A stretch of 64,000 nt of DNA from Janibacter cremeus. GTDB lineage: Bacteria; Actinomycetota; Actinomycetes; Actinomycetales; Dermatophilaceae. Made by a program: the position numbers and the translations under genes. The notes under the pieces were generated by a model. It made no database searches and was not told the DNA's origin. It worked only from the letters and a program-made list of their open reading frames with translations. Numbering within the stretch: the stretch's first letter is position 1; every line of letters starts with the position of its first letter. Shown one piece after another: positions 42,534 to 50,147 of this stretch. The DNA is taken from contig NZ_CP115184.1 in NCBI RefSeq assembly GCF_029395675.1, forward strand, positions 3,431,360-3,495,359, in the 5' to 3' direction.

Positions 42534-44867
42534 TCACTCCTCACTGCTGGATGTCGCAGCCCTGAGGGGTGGCCGGCGGCCAGCGCCAGGTGTCGGCTCA
42601 TCGACGTCGGCTGTGCGCAGGGCGCGGGTGTGGGCGACGTGCCTCGTGCCCCGGCCGGCGCCGTTGGCGGGTGCGATGGCGGCAGGGGGCGGTGCACCAT
42701 CGGCCGGGTCGAGCTCGTCGAGCTCCTCCTCGAACGGGTCGACCGGGTGGTCTTCGAGCTCGACCCCGGGCAGCAGTCGGTCCAGCCACCGGGGCATGTA
42801 CCAGGCAGCCTTGCCGGCCACCGCCATCACCGCGGGGACGAGGACCAGTCGGACGATGGTGGCGTCGATCGCGATGGCGACCGCGAGGCCGAAACCGAAC
42901 AGGTTGACCACCCGATCGTCGTTGAGCAGGAAGCTGGCGAAGACCACGACCATCACCGAGGCGGCGGCGGTGATCACCCGCGCGGTGGCGGCGATGCCGT
43001 CGGCGACCGCCTCACCGGCTCTGCCGGTGCGGAGGTACTCCTCGCGGACGCGGCTGAGCAGGAAGACCTCGTAGTCCATCGAGAGGCCGAACAGGACCGC
43101 GAAGAGCATCATCGGTGCGAACGACTCGATCGGTCCTGGCTCGGTGCCGAAGAGGTCGGCGAGCCAGCCCCACTGGAACACCGCGACCACGGCGCCGTAG
43201 GCGGCCCCGACCGAGAGCAGGTTCATGATGGCTGCCTTGATCGGCACGAAGATCGAGCGGAACTCCACCAGGAGAAGCAGGAAGCTCAGGCCGACCACGA
43301 AGCCCATGAACCAGAGCATCCGTTCCTCGAGCTTGTCGGCGAGGTCGATGTTCGTGGCGGTGGCACCACCGACGTGGACTGAGGCGCCCTCGGCCTGGTC
43401 GGCCAGCACGTCGTCGCGCAGGTGATGGACCAGGGCCTCGGTGGCCGCCGCGTCGGGGGAGGTTGTCGGCACCACGGTGAGCACGGCGGTGTCGCCGGCC
43501 TCGTTCACCACCGGTGGGGCGACCTGCGCGACCCCGTCGACTGCGGCGATCTCGGCGGCCAGGTCGGTGGCTGCCTTCTTGGTCTGCTTGGGGCCGCTGT
43601 CGTCGTACTCGGCGGTGACCATGAGCGGTCCGGTCCAGCCGGCACCGAAGGAGTCGTCGACGAGCTCGTAGGCGGCGCGTTCGGTGCTGTCCTCGGGGGC
43701 GGAGCCGGCGTCGGCCGTGCCCAGCCGCAGGTCGAGCACCGGCGCGGCCATCACGGCGAGCAGCGCGAGGGCGGCGACCAGGTGGGGCCACGGGCGACGC
43801 TGCACGTGGTGGGTCCACCGGTGCCAGCCGGAGACGTGTCCGTCGCCGTGGTCCAGGCGGGTCCGTCGCACCCGGAACCGGTCGAGGTTGTCCCCGAAGA
43901 CGCCGAGCAGGGCGGGCAGCAGGGTGACGGCCGCCAGCAGGGTCGTGGCGACGGTGATGGCGCTGGCCAGGCCGAGGGTGGCGACGAAGGGGATGCCGAT
44001 GGCGTACAGCGACAGGATCGCGATGATCACGGTGGTGCCGGCGACGAGCACGGAGCGACCGGCGGTGGACAGCGCGATCGGGATGGACTCCTTGGCTGGG
44101 TGGCCGGTGGCCAGGCCCTCGCGGTGCCGGGTGACCACCAGCAGGGCGTAGTCGATGCCGACCCCGAGTCCGATCATCGCCGCGACCACTGGGCCGGCGG
44201 TGCCGACGGCGACGTACTCGGCCAGCAGGAAGATCGCGCCCATGCCCATGCCGAGCGCCAGGACGGCGGTGATCAGAGGCACCAGCATCGCGAACACCGA
44301 GCCGAAGGCCACCAGCAGGACCAGGACGGCTGCGGCGAGGCCGATGGCCTCGCTGCCCGAGGGGTGGTTCTCCGCGTCGAGCGCGGCTCCGCCGTACTCG
44401 ACCTGCACGCCGAGGTCCTCGACCGGGGCGAACGCGTCCTGCGCGGCCTCGATGTGGTCCTCCTCGATGTCGGCCGCGCGGTCGGTGAACCGGACCGTGG
44501 AGACGGCAGTCGCGCCGTCCTCGGAGACCATTTCCGGTCCGGGTCCGTACGGCGACGACGCCGAGGAGATGCCGTTGAGCTCGGCCACGTCCGCAACGGC
44601 CGCGTTGACGGCCTTGCGGATCTGTGGGCCGCTGACGCCGTCCTCGGCGTGGATGACGACCTGCATCCCGTCACCGGACATCTCGGGGAACTGCTCCTCC
44701 AGGGCGTCGTAGGCGGCCTGGGAGTCGGTGTCCTCGATCGACATGTCGTTGCTGAACGAGCCGCCGTAGGACTGGCCGGCGAACAGGAGGCCGCCGACCA
44801 GCAGCAGCCAGGTCACGATGACCAGCCATCGGTGGCGGACGGAGAAGGTGGCTAGTGCTCGCAGCAT
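42534..44867 (-). CDS. MMPL family RND-type transporter
   Basis: 777 residues. Two halves each have one helix, an extracytoplasmic domain and five or six helices. The MMPL signatures GVGIDYALLVVTRHREGLATG (about 233-253) and FGLSMDYEVFLLSRVREEYL (about 595-615) contain the proton-relay aspartates. The C-terminal tail is long, cytoplasmic and Pro/Ala-rich. It exports lipids or drugs using proton flow. The start is ATG 44867; a GTG lies just upstream. It is divergent from a TetR gene with a palindromic operator between them. Confidence 0.9.
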   Translation of the reverse strand: MLRALATFSVRHRWLVIVTWLLLVGGLLFAGQSYGGSFSNDMSIEDTDSQAAYDALEEQFPEMSGDGMQVVIHAEDGVSGPQIRKAVNAAVADVAELNGISSASSPYGPGPEMVSEDGATAVSTVRFTDRAADIEEDHIEAAQDAFAPVEDLGVQVEYGGAALDAENHPSGSEAIGLAAAVLVLLVAFGSVFAMLVPLITAVLALGMGMGAIFLLAEYVAVGTAGPVVAAMIGLGVGIDYALLVVTRHREGLATGHPAKESIPIALSTAGRSVLVAGTTVIIAILSLYAIGIPFVATLGLASAITVATTLLAAVTLLPALLGVFGDNLDRFRVRRTRLDHGDGHVSGWHRWTHHVQRRPWPHLVAALALLAVMAAPVLDLRLGTADAGSAPEDSTERAAYELVDDSFGAGWTGPLMVTAEYDDSGPKQTKKAATDLAAEIAAVDGVAQVAPPVVNEAGDTAVLTVVPTTSPDAAATEALVHHLRDDVLADQAEGASVHVGGATATNIDLADKLEERMLWFMGFVVGLSFLLLLVEFRSIFVPIKAAIMNLLSVGAAYGAVVAVFQWGWLADLFGTEPGPIESFAPMMLFAVLFGLSMDYEVFLLSRVREEYLRTGRAGEAVADGIAATARVITAAASVMVVVFASFLLNDDRVVNLFGFGLAVAIAIDATIVRLVLVPAVMAVAGKAAWYMPRWLDRLLPGVELEDHPVDPFEEELDELDPADGAPPPAAIAPANGAGRGTRHVAHTRALRTADVDEPTPGAGRRPPLRAATSSSEE

Positions 44868-44922
44868 CACGGCTCCCGGCGGTTCGGTACGGAGTGGCCT
44901 GACCCCTCATCCGGGGTCAAAT

Positions 44923-44938
44923 GAGACAAGTCTGTCTC
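44923..44938. promoter_or_regulatory. TetR-type operator between MMPL and TetR genes
   Basis: Perfect palindrome GAGACA-AGTC-TGTCTC placed almost midway between the two divergent starts (56 and 54 bp). Flanking TGA/TCA bases extend the symmetry loosely. Confidence 0.6.
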
Positions 44939-44991
44939 GTTTCATCAGCATACATCCCCCGCGGAGAACGCACGTGGGTACGCTTCCCGGC

Positions 44992-45567
44992 ATGGCCGTC
45001 CAAGGTGAGGAGCACGCCCGCGCCGACGCAGTGCGCAACCGCGCCGCCTTGCTCGACGCGGCCGCCGACGTGCTGGCGGTGGCTCCGCACTCGTCCCTGG
45101 CCGAGGTGGCCACCCGCGCCGGCCTGGGGCGGGCGACGCTCTACCGACACTTCGAGAACCGTGAGGCGCTCCGCGCCGCGATCCGGGCGGAGGCGCTCTC
45201 CCGGGCAGCCACCGCACTCGCCGACGCGGACCTGCTGGAGTGCGACACTCGCGAGGGCATCCGCCGGGCAGCCGCCGTGCTCGTCCCGCTCGGCGTGCGG
45301 TTCAGGATCCTGCTCAGCGAGGGCGCCGACACCGATGAGGACTTCCTCGCCGCCCGGAACGAGGCACTGGCGCCCCTGTGGGGCGTGCTGGCGCGCGGGG
45401 TCGAGACCGGCGACCTCCCCACCAGTGCGAACACCGCATGGCTCGGGCTGGTGCTCGCCGGGACGCTGATGGCCGCAGTCCGCGCGGCCGGAGCCGGCCT
45501 GATCGATTCCGCTGAGGCAGGCGACCTGGTCGCGGACGCGTTCGTCAGCGGCTTCGGAGCCAGCTGA
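44992..45567 (+). CDS. TetR family transcriptional regulator
   Basis: 191 residues. The N-terminal helix-turn-helix spans about 18-58 (LLDAAADVLAVAPHSSLAEV, ATRAGLGRATLYRHFENREA). The C-terminal ligand domain is helical. ATG 44992 is supported by leaderless spacing (TACGCT at 44979-44984, then seven bases). It probably represses the divergent MMPL transporter and itself through the palindrome at 44923-44938. Confidence 0.9.
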   Translation: MAVQGEEHARADAVRNRAALLDAAADVLAVAPHSSLAEVATRAGLGRATLYRHFENREALRAAIRAEALSRAATALADADLLECDTREGIRRAAAVLVPLGVRFRILLSEGADTDEDFLAARNEALAPLWGVLARGVETGDLPTSANTAWLGLVLAGTLMAAVRAAGAGLIDSAEAGDLVADAFVSGFGAS

Positions 45568-45610
45568 CCGCCGCCCGAGCCTTGGTCGGTGCGGGCCTGG
45601 CGGGTACTTG

Positions 45611-46630
45611 TTAGTCGGTGTAGCCCTGCGGGTTGGCTGACTGCCAGCGCCAGGTGTCGGCGCACATCTGCTCGATGGTGTGCTCGGCGCGCCAGCCCAG
45701 CTCGGTCTCGGCACGGGAGGCGTCGGCCCAGAATGCGGCCAGGTCGCCTCCTCTGCGCGGCGCCACCTGGTAGGGGATGGCCTGCCCGCTTGCCGACTCG
45801 AAGGCTGCAATCATCTCGAGCACCGACGTGCCGTGGCCGCCACCGAGGTTCCACGCCCGCTCGGCGACCTCGGGGTGGTCGCGCAGGTACTCCAGCGCGG
45901 CGACGTGCCCCTCCGCGAGGTCGACCACATGCAGGTAGTCGCGCTGGGGCGTGCCGTCGGGGGTGGGGTAGTCGTCACCGAAGACCTGCAACTGCTCACG
46001 GCGGCCCACGGCGACTTGGGCGATGAAGGGCATCAGGTTGTTCGGCACACCGTGCGGGTCCTCGCCGATGCGGCCGGAGGGGTGCGCGCCGACAGGGTTG
46101 AAGTAGCGCAGCAGGGCCACACGGGGGCCGCCAGCTGCGGCGACGTCGCGGAGCAGCATCTCCTGGACAAACTTGGTGCGGCCGTAAGGGTTGTTGGAGG
46201 CCAGCGGCTCGTGGGTCTCGACGTAGGGGACCGGCGCGAGCTCGCCGTAGACCGTCGCCGACGAGGAGAAGACGAGCACGGGGATGCCGGCTCGGTCCAT
46301 CGCCCGGGCCAGGACGAGCGTGGAGCCGACGTTGTTGTCGTAGTACTCCAGCGGGATCTGGCTCGACTCACCGACCGCTTTCAGGCCGGCGAAGTGGATG
46401 ACCGCGTCGAACCGTCCCTCGGCGAGGAGTGCGTTCGTCTTGTCGACGTCGCGCAGGTCGAACGAGTGGGTCTCGATCGTGCGTCCGGTCAGCTCCTCGA
46501 GCCGGGGAACGACGCTCGGCCGCGAGTTGACGAAGCTGTCGAGGATCACCGGCTCGTGGCCGTCCTCGACGAGTCGGACGACTGTGTGTGAGCCGATGTA
46601 CCCGGCTCCGCCGGTGACGAGGACGCGCAT
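45611..46630 (-). CDS. galE: UDP-glucose 4-epimerase
   Basis: 339 residues. Rossmann motif GGAGYIGSHT at about residues 7-16, catalytic SSATVYG and YGRTK (Tyr-x3-Lys), and the GalE-type C-terminal WNLGGGHGTSV. It interconverts UDP-glucose and UDP-galactose for cell-surface sugars. A leaderless promoter is likely: TAGGGT on the minus strand (46637-46642), six bases, ATG 46630. Confidence 0.94.
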   Translation of the reverse strand: MRVLVTGGAGYIGSHTVVRLVEDGHEPVILDSFVNSRPSVVPRLEELTGRTIETHSFDLRDVDKTNALLAEGRFDAVIHFAGLKAVGESSQIPLEYYDNNVGSTLVLARAMDRAGIPVLVFSSSATVYGELAPVPYVETHEPLASNNPYGRTKFVQEMLLRDVAAAGGPRVALLRYFNPVGAHPSGRIGEDPHGVPNNLMPFIAQVAVGRREQLQVFGDDYPTPDGTPQRDYLHVVDLAEGHVAALEYLRDHPEVAERAWNLGGGHGTSVLEMIAAFESASGQAIPYQVAPRRGGDLAAFWADASRAETELGWRAEHTIEQMCADTWRWQSANPQGYTD

Positions 46631-46660
46631 GCAGTCACCCTAACCGGGCCGGCATCAGAG

Positions 46661-46727
46661 GGTGGTCGAGGTGCGTATCCAACGGAGGTTGAGGTGCGAG
46701 GAGCTCTGCGACGAGCCTCGAAACCAG
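46661..46727. repeat. GGTGGTTGAGG-type repeat copies between galE and rsrA
   Basis: A partial copy GGTGGTCGAGGTGCG at 46661-46675 is followed by a full copy at about 46685-46727 (GGTTGAGGTGCGAGGAGC ... CTCGAAACC). The element ends three bases from the rsrA stop codon. Confidence 0.75.
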
Positions 46728-46729
46728 CC

Positions 46730-47026
46730 TCAGCCCTCGCTGACGCGCCGCACCTGGGTGACCTCGGCCCAGGACCCGTCGTCGCAGATGGACGTGATGC
46801 GCTGCATGATCATGGTGCGCAGCTGTGGGGGAGCGGTCTCCCGGGCGCAGGATCGGCGGATCAGCTGCTTGATGATCTGCTCGCGCTCGTGCTCCTCGAG
46901 GCAGGGGGCGCACTCGGTGAGGTGCCGGGCGATCTCGCGGGCGTCCTCGGTGGTCATCTCGCCGTCGAGGTACTCACTCATCCGGTAGAGCGCCTGCGAG
47001 CAGTCCACGTGCTCGTCATGGCTCAT
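46730..47026 (-). CDS. rsrA: Anti-sigma factor of the SigR redox pair (ZAS family)
   Basis: 98 residues. The zinc anti-sigma motif H-x3-C-x2-C is present (HLTECAPC, about 35-42), with an upstream cysteine in VDCSQAL (residue 9). In the family, oxidation of these cysteines releases the sigma factor under thiol stress. ATG 47026 overlaps the sigR stop (ATGA), giving coupled production of both partners. Confidence 0.93.
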   Translation of the reverse strand: MSHDEHVDCSQALYRMSEYLDGEMTTEDAREIARHLTECAPCLEEHEREQIIKQLIRRSCARETAPPQLRTMIMQRITSICDDGSWAEVTQVRRVSEG

Positions 47027-47673
47027 GACTGGTTCTCCTTCGCAGCGGCGACCCCGCGGTCGGCGGCGTAGTCGGTGAGCATCTCGCGCAGCTGGCGGCG
47101 TCCCCGGTGCAGGCGCGACATGACCGTGCCGATGGGGGTGCCCATGATCTCGGCGATCTCCTTGTAGGCGAATCCCTCGACGTCGGCCAGGTAGACGGCC
47201 ATCCGGAAGTCGTCGGGCAGGTCCTGCAGGGCCTGCTTGACCTGGCTGTCGGGCATCCGGTCCAAGGCCTCGACCTCGGCGGAACGCAGGCCCTTGGACG
47301 TGTGCTGCTCGGCCTTGTGCAGCTGGTAGTCCTCGACCTCGGGACTGTCCGACTGCTTCGGCTCGCGCTGCTTCTTGCGGTAGGTGTTGATGTAGGTGTT
47401 GGTCAGGATCCGGTACATCCACGCCTTGAGGTTGGTCCCCGGGCGGTACTGGTGGAAGGCGGCGAAGGCCTTCGCGTAGGTCTCCTGGACCAGGTCGTCG
47501 GCGTCGGTCGGGTTGCGCGTGGTGCGCAGCGCCGCGGAGTAGAGCTGGTCGAGCAGCGGCATCGCCTCGCGCTCGAAGCGCGCACGGCGCTGCTCGGTGG
47601 TCTCGGTCTCGACGTCAACTGCGGCATCGGCCTGGGCCTGTGCCTCCAGATCGTCGGTCGTGGGGTCGCTCAT
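47023..47673 (-). CDS. sigR: ECF sigma factor of the SigR/SigH group
   Basis: 216 residues. Region 2 includes [20 protein letters not shown] and the -10 recognition segment ([20 protein letters not shown]). Region 4 ([20 protein letters not shown]) is followed by [16 protein letters not shown]. The group controls thioredoxin, mycothiol and protein quality-control genes in response to disulfide stress. A promoter matching its own consensus lies upstream at 47765-47792, so it should be self-activating. It is coupled to rsrA. Confidence 0.94.
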   Translation of the reverse strand: MSDPTTDDLEAQAQADAAVDVETETTEQRRARFEREAMPLLDQLYSAALRTTRNPTDADDLVQETYAKAFAAFHQYRPGTNLKAWMYRILTNTYINTYRKKQREPKQSDSPEVEDYQLHKAEQHTSKGLRSAEVEALDRMPDSQVKQALQDLPDDFRMAVYLADVEGFAYKEIAEIMGTPIGTVMSRLHRGRRQLREMLTDYAADRGVAAAKENQS

Positions 47674-47764
47674 TGCACTCCACCCTAGTGGGGTGGCGGT
47701 GCGCTCTCCGGCGTGCAGCACGAGCAAGTCCGGCTCCTGTCCCTCGCAGTTCTCTCGCGAGGTC

Positions 47765-47792
47765 CAACGTCATCGCCCGCCTCCTCATTCCA
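47765..47792 (-). promoter_or_regulatory. SigR-type autoregulatory promoter
   Basis: On the minus strand: GGAAT (47791-47787), exactly 18 bases, then GTTG (47768-47765), which matches the known SigR consensus GGAAT-N18-GTT. It lies about 90 bp before the sigR start codon. Confidence 0.75.
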
Positions 47793-47809
47793 AGGAGCCC
47801 TCATCACCC

Positions 47810-47923
47810 GGTGATTGAGGTGCGGAGGCCGCCTGCGGCCGGAGCCTCGAAATCACGCTCTTCGTGCCTCCACCCGGTGATTGAGGTGCGGAGGCCGCCC
47901 GCGGCCGGAGCCTCGAAATCACG
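47810..47923. repeat. Two tandem copies of the palindromic repeat, GATT variant
   Basis: Copies at about 47810-47857 and 47876-47923: GGTGATTGAGGTGCGG, AGGCCGCCTGCGGCC, GGAGCCTCGAAATCAC. The arm GTGATT pairs with AATCAC, so the end base change is compensated in both arms. Confidence 0.85.
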
Positions 47924-47924
47924 C

Positions 47925-48218
47925 TCAGTCCGGCGCCCGACCACCACGCCGCCTCGCCAAACCCGGCAGCGCCGCGAAGTCTCCCCGGATCAACGCTTCG
48001 CGCTTGGCGCGTGACCAGCCCTGGATGCGCTTCTCCAACGCGTACGCCTCGGTGACGCGCTCGGTCTCATGGGCCCACACGAGCTCGACCGGCATCCGGG
48101 TGCTCGTGTACACGGCGCCTCGTCCGACGGCGTGCTGCTGCATCCGGTGCTGCAGGTTGCGCGTGCTGCCGACGTAGTAGCTGCCGTCGCCGCAGCGCAG
48201 GATGTAGGTGTGCGCCAT
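47925..48218 (-). CDS. GIY-YIG family nuclease
   Basis: 97 residues, the full length of the stand-alone UPF0213/GIY-YIG type. The motif is modified to TYILRCGDGSYYVGSTRNLQ: YIL for GIY and YVG for YIG, with the catalytic Arg and later Glu (LEKRIQGW) in place. Start at ATG 48218; GTG 48230 is an alternative. These small nucleases have unknown biological roles. Confidence 0.82.
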   Translation of the reverse strand: MAHTYILRCGDGSYYVGSTRNLQHRMQQHAVGRGAVYTSTRMPVELVWAHETERVTEAYALEKRIQGWSRAKREALIRGDFAALPGLARRRGGRAPD

Positions 48219-48273
48219 GGCTCCAAGCACATCAGGTCGGGCTCATGGCGAAGGGGGATTGTCCACAGGTCCG

Positions 48274-48316
48274 TGGCTTCGAGGCTCGTCGCAGGGCTCC
48301 TCGCACCTCAGCCACC
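48274..48316. repeat. GGTGGTTGAGG-type repeat copy (reverse orientation)
   Basis: TGGCTTCGAGGCTCGTCGC ... CTCCTCGCACCTCAGCCACC, upstream of the GIY-YIG gene. Confidence 0.7.
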
Positions 48317-48352
48317 GGGTGGGAAGTCCCTCAGCCGCCGGGGCTGGGACAT

Positions 48353-48399
48353 GACGAAGGGGGCCGGCCCGGTGTCAACCGGGCGCGGCCCCCTTCGTC
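48353..48399. terminator. Strong terminator hairpin downstream of the bL37 gene
   Basis: Perfect 13-bp outer arms (GACGAAGGGGGCC at 48353-48365 and its complement at 48387-48399) with a further inner CCCGGT/ACCGGG stem. It starts 16 bases beyond the bL37 stop. Confidence 0.85.
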
Positions 48400-48414
48400 G
48401 GCTGAGTCGTGGAC

Positions 48415-48489
48415 TCAGGCGTTGGGCTTCTTGCCGTGGTTCGCGTTCTTCTTCTTGCGGTCACGACGCTTGCGAGCGCGCTTGCTCAT
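48415..48489 (-). CDS. Ribosomal protein bL37 (24 residues)
   Basis: The frame ATG 48489 to TGA 48415 encodes MSKRARKRRDRKKKNANHGK plus KPNA. This matches the small basic large-subunit protein bL37 described from mycobacterial ribosomes, including the ANHGK(R/K)PNA ending. A ribosome site (AAGGGAG) lies at good spacing and a strong hairpin terminator follows. It is so short that it is easily missed by gene finders. Confidence 0.88.
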   Translation of the reverse strand: MSKRARKRRDRKKKNANHGKKPNA

Positions 48490-48609
48490 GGTGACTCCCT
48501 TCGGGGTCGGTGTAACCGCCGATCGGCGGCCCGGTGGTCAGGGGAATAATTCTGACACGGCAAGAAATGATCACCACATTCCTTCCCGCCATACCATTTT
48601 ACTGGCATC

Positions 48610-48879
48610 ATGTGCACTATGAAGACAAAGATGATGCTCGCCGCTTCCGCCCTTGCCCTCTCGCTCGGCGGCCTCATTGGTGGTGCCAGCACTCAGGGGA
48701 ACGTCGACTGGGCGAAGTCCTCGCTCAACGTTGACTGGGCCACCTCGACGCTCAACGTTGACTGGGCTTCCTCAACCCTCAACGTTGACTGGGCCAAGTC
48801 CTCCCTCAACGTCGACTGGGCCAAGGCCACTCGCAATGTGGACTGGGCCGCTGGCACGGACAACGTCGACTGGGCCTGA
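48610..48879 (+). CDS. Secreted 9-residue tandem-repeat peptide (NVDWA protein)
   Basis: 89 residues (86 if read from ATG 48619). An N-terminal signal peptide (MKTKMMLAASALALSLGGLI, ending near GGAS) is followed almost entirely by six and a half 9-residue repeats: NVDWAKSSL, NVDWATSTL, NVDWASSTL, NVDWAKSSL, NVDWAKATR, NVDWAAGTD, NVDWA. No ribosome site is visible; TACCAT at 48592-48597 could be a -10 with a very short leader. The upstream 70 bp are unusually AT-rich. It is followed on the same strand by two membrane HD-domain genes. I recognise no family. A secreted signal peptide precursor or surface peptide are both possible. Confidence 0.8.
   Translation: MCTMKTKMMLAASALALSLGGLIGGASTQGNVDWAKSSLNVDWATSTLNVDWASSTLNVDWAKSSLNVDWAKATRNVDWAAGTDNVDWA
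48700..48876 (+). repeat. 27-bp tandem repeats within the NVDWA gene
   Basis: Six full 27-bp units and one partial, each starting AA(C/T)GT(C/T/G)GACTGGGC. Synonymous changes (AACGTC, AACGTT, AATGTG) between units, with invariant Asn-Val-Asp-Trp-Ala, show selection at the protein level rather than recent DNA copying. Confidence 0.9.
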
Positions 48880-48891
48880 CCCGCGCCGCAC

Positions 48892-48919
48892 GGTCGCGTC
48901 TGGCCCCGCTGACGCGACC
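48892..48919 (+). promoter_or_regulatory. Hairpin between the NVDWA gene and the first HD gene
   Basis: 8-bp stem GGTCGCGT/ACGCGACC with a 12-nt loop, no T-run. It could be a partial terminator or processing site setting a higher level for the peptide than for the HD genes. Confidence 0.35.
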
Positions 48920-48953
48920 CGACCGGTCGGCTGAGGCGGCACCTCGGTCGACC

Positions 48954-50147
48954 GTGATCTACGTCGTCACTGTCGCTATTGCGGCAGTGATGGCGCTTCT
49001 CTGCGCCGTATGGCTCCATGGCGCTCCCCAGCCAACCTCTTGGGTAATCGCGTTCCTTGTCGTGGCCTTCATCGCCTCGCTCGGGCGACCCCAAGCCATC
49101 GGTCCGATGCAGTTCTCGGTCTCGGCCATAGTGCAGATCGCAGCCATCCCCCTCATCGGTGGCGTCGGGGCCAGCGTCGTGTCGCTCATCCCCGCGATGA
49201 CCGAACGCACATCGGCCATCAAACGGATCTTCAACTCGGCCCAGCGGGTGCTTCTCGTACTGGTTGGTTCGCTGGCGTACCACGGGGCCGGTGGGATCGC
49301 TCTGCGGCCCGGCTTGGAGAATGTGGACCTGTTCACGCTCGTTGTCGCAATGGTCGCGGCCAGCGCGGCTGCCGCCCTGGTCAACACGACGCTCTTGGCC
49401 GGAGTGCTCCAGCGGGACACGGGTGGTTCGCTTGCCTTCATCCTTCGGGACGCTCTGCCACGTGTCCTCAGTTCTTATGCCCTGTCTTTTGTCGCTGCCT
49501 ACCTTCTGGTGGTGCTGTGGTCACCGGCACGGCTGGGATGGATCTCCGCGCTGTTCTTCCTGCCCACCATCGTCGTCATCCAGTGGAGCCTGCGACAGCT
49601 CGCGGACGAGTGGGCCATTCGGCACGAGGTGCTCGCCCCCTTCGTCACCGCTCTTGATGTGCGGCACCCGGGAGCAGCCGATTCAAGCCGTCTGGCAGCC
49701 GGCGCCGCGAGCGCGATCGCTGCGGCCGTGGGGCTGCGGCCGTCATTCGTCGACAAGGTCGTCATGTCCGCTCGGCTGCGGGACGTGGGCCTGCTCGCGC
49801 TCGAGGGCAGGCCGGCGGCGATCGTCCGGCGCGACCACGCGGTGGCGTCGTCGAAGGTACTCGGACAGATCGGCTTCCTCGCCGGACCGGTGGAGTACAT
49901 CGCCGGGCACGACGAGCGCGTCGACGGACAGGGCTGGCCGGAAGGCCTGGTCGGGGAGCAGATCCCCCTGGGCGCCCGTGTTCTCGCGGTCGCCGATGCC
50001 TGGAGCGACGCGGTCACGGACGGGTGCACCGCCGAGGAAGCAGTCCGGCTCTGCGAGGCCCGGGTCGGCACGGCCCTGGATGAGGTGTGCGTCAACGCGC
50101 TCCGGCGAGCCCACGGGCGGGGACAGCTCCCGGCGGTGGTCCGATGA
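48954..50147 (+). CDS. Membrane protein with degenerate HD-GYP-like domain, first of pair
   Basis: 397 residues. About seven transmembrane helices fill residues 1-215. The cytoplasmic part (about 225-397) follows the HD-GYP pattern but has lost the first ligands: the usual GHS histidine is Asp243 and the HD pair reads Arg276-Asp277. The second half is kept: His295, His319-Asp-Glu, GQGWPEGL in place of GxGYPxGL, and Asp348 in VADAW. GTG 48954 has only a weak ribosome site. It overlaps the next gene by 4 bp and follows the NVDWA peptide gene by 74 bp. Confidence 0.78.
   Translation: MIYVVTVAIAAVMALLCAVWLHGAPQPTSWVIAFLVVAFIASLGRPQAIGPMQFSVSAIVQIAAIPLIGGVGASVVSLIPAMTERTSAIKRIFNSAQRVLLVLVGSLAYHGAGGIALRPGLENVDLFTLVVAMVAASAAAALVNTTLLAGVLQRDTGGSLAFILRDALPRVLSSYALSFVAAYLLVVLWSPARLGWISALFFLPTIVVIQWSLRQLADEWAIRHEVLAPFVTALDVRHPGAADSSRLAAGAASAIAAAVGLRPSFVDKVVMSARLRDVGLLALEGRPAAIVRRDHAVASSKVLGQIGFLAGPVEYIAGHDERVDGQGWPEGLVGEQIPLGARVLAVADAWSDAVTDGCTAEEAVRLCEARVGTALDEVCVNALRRAHGRGQLPAVVR

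Noticed and set aside
48700..48876. CRISPR-like or satellite array in the NVDWA gene
   Set aside because: The 27-bp units are contiguous, vary synonymously and encode a constant peptide, so they are protein repeats.
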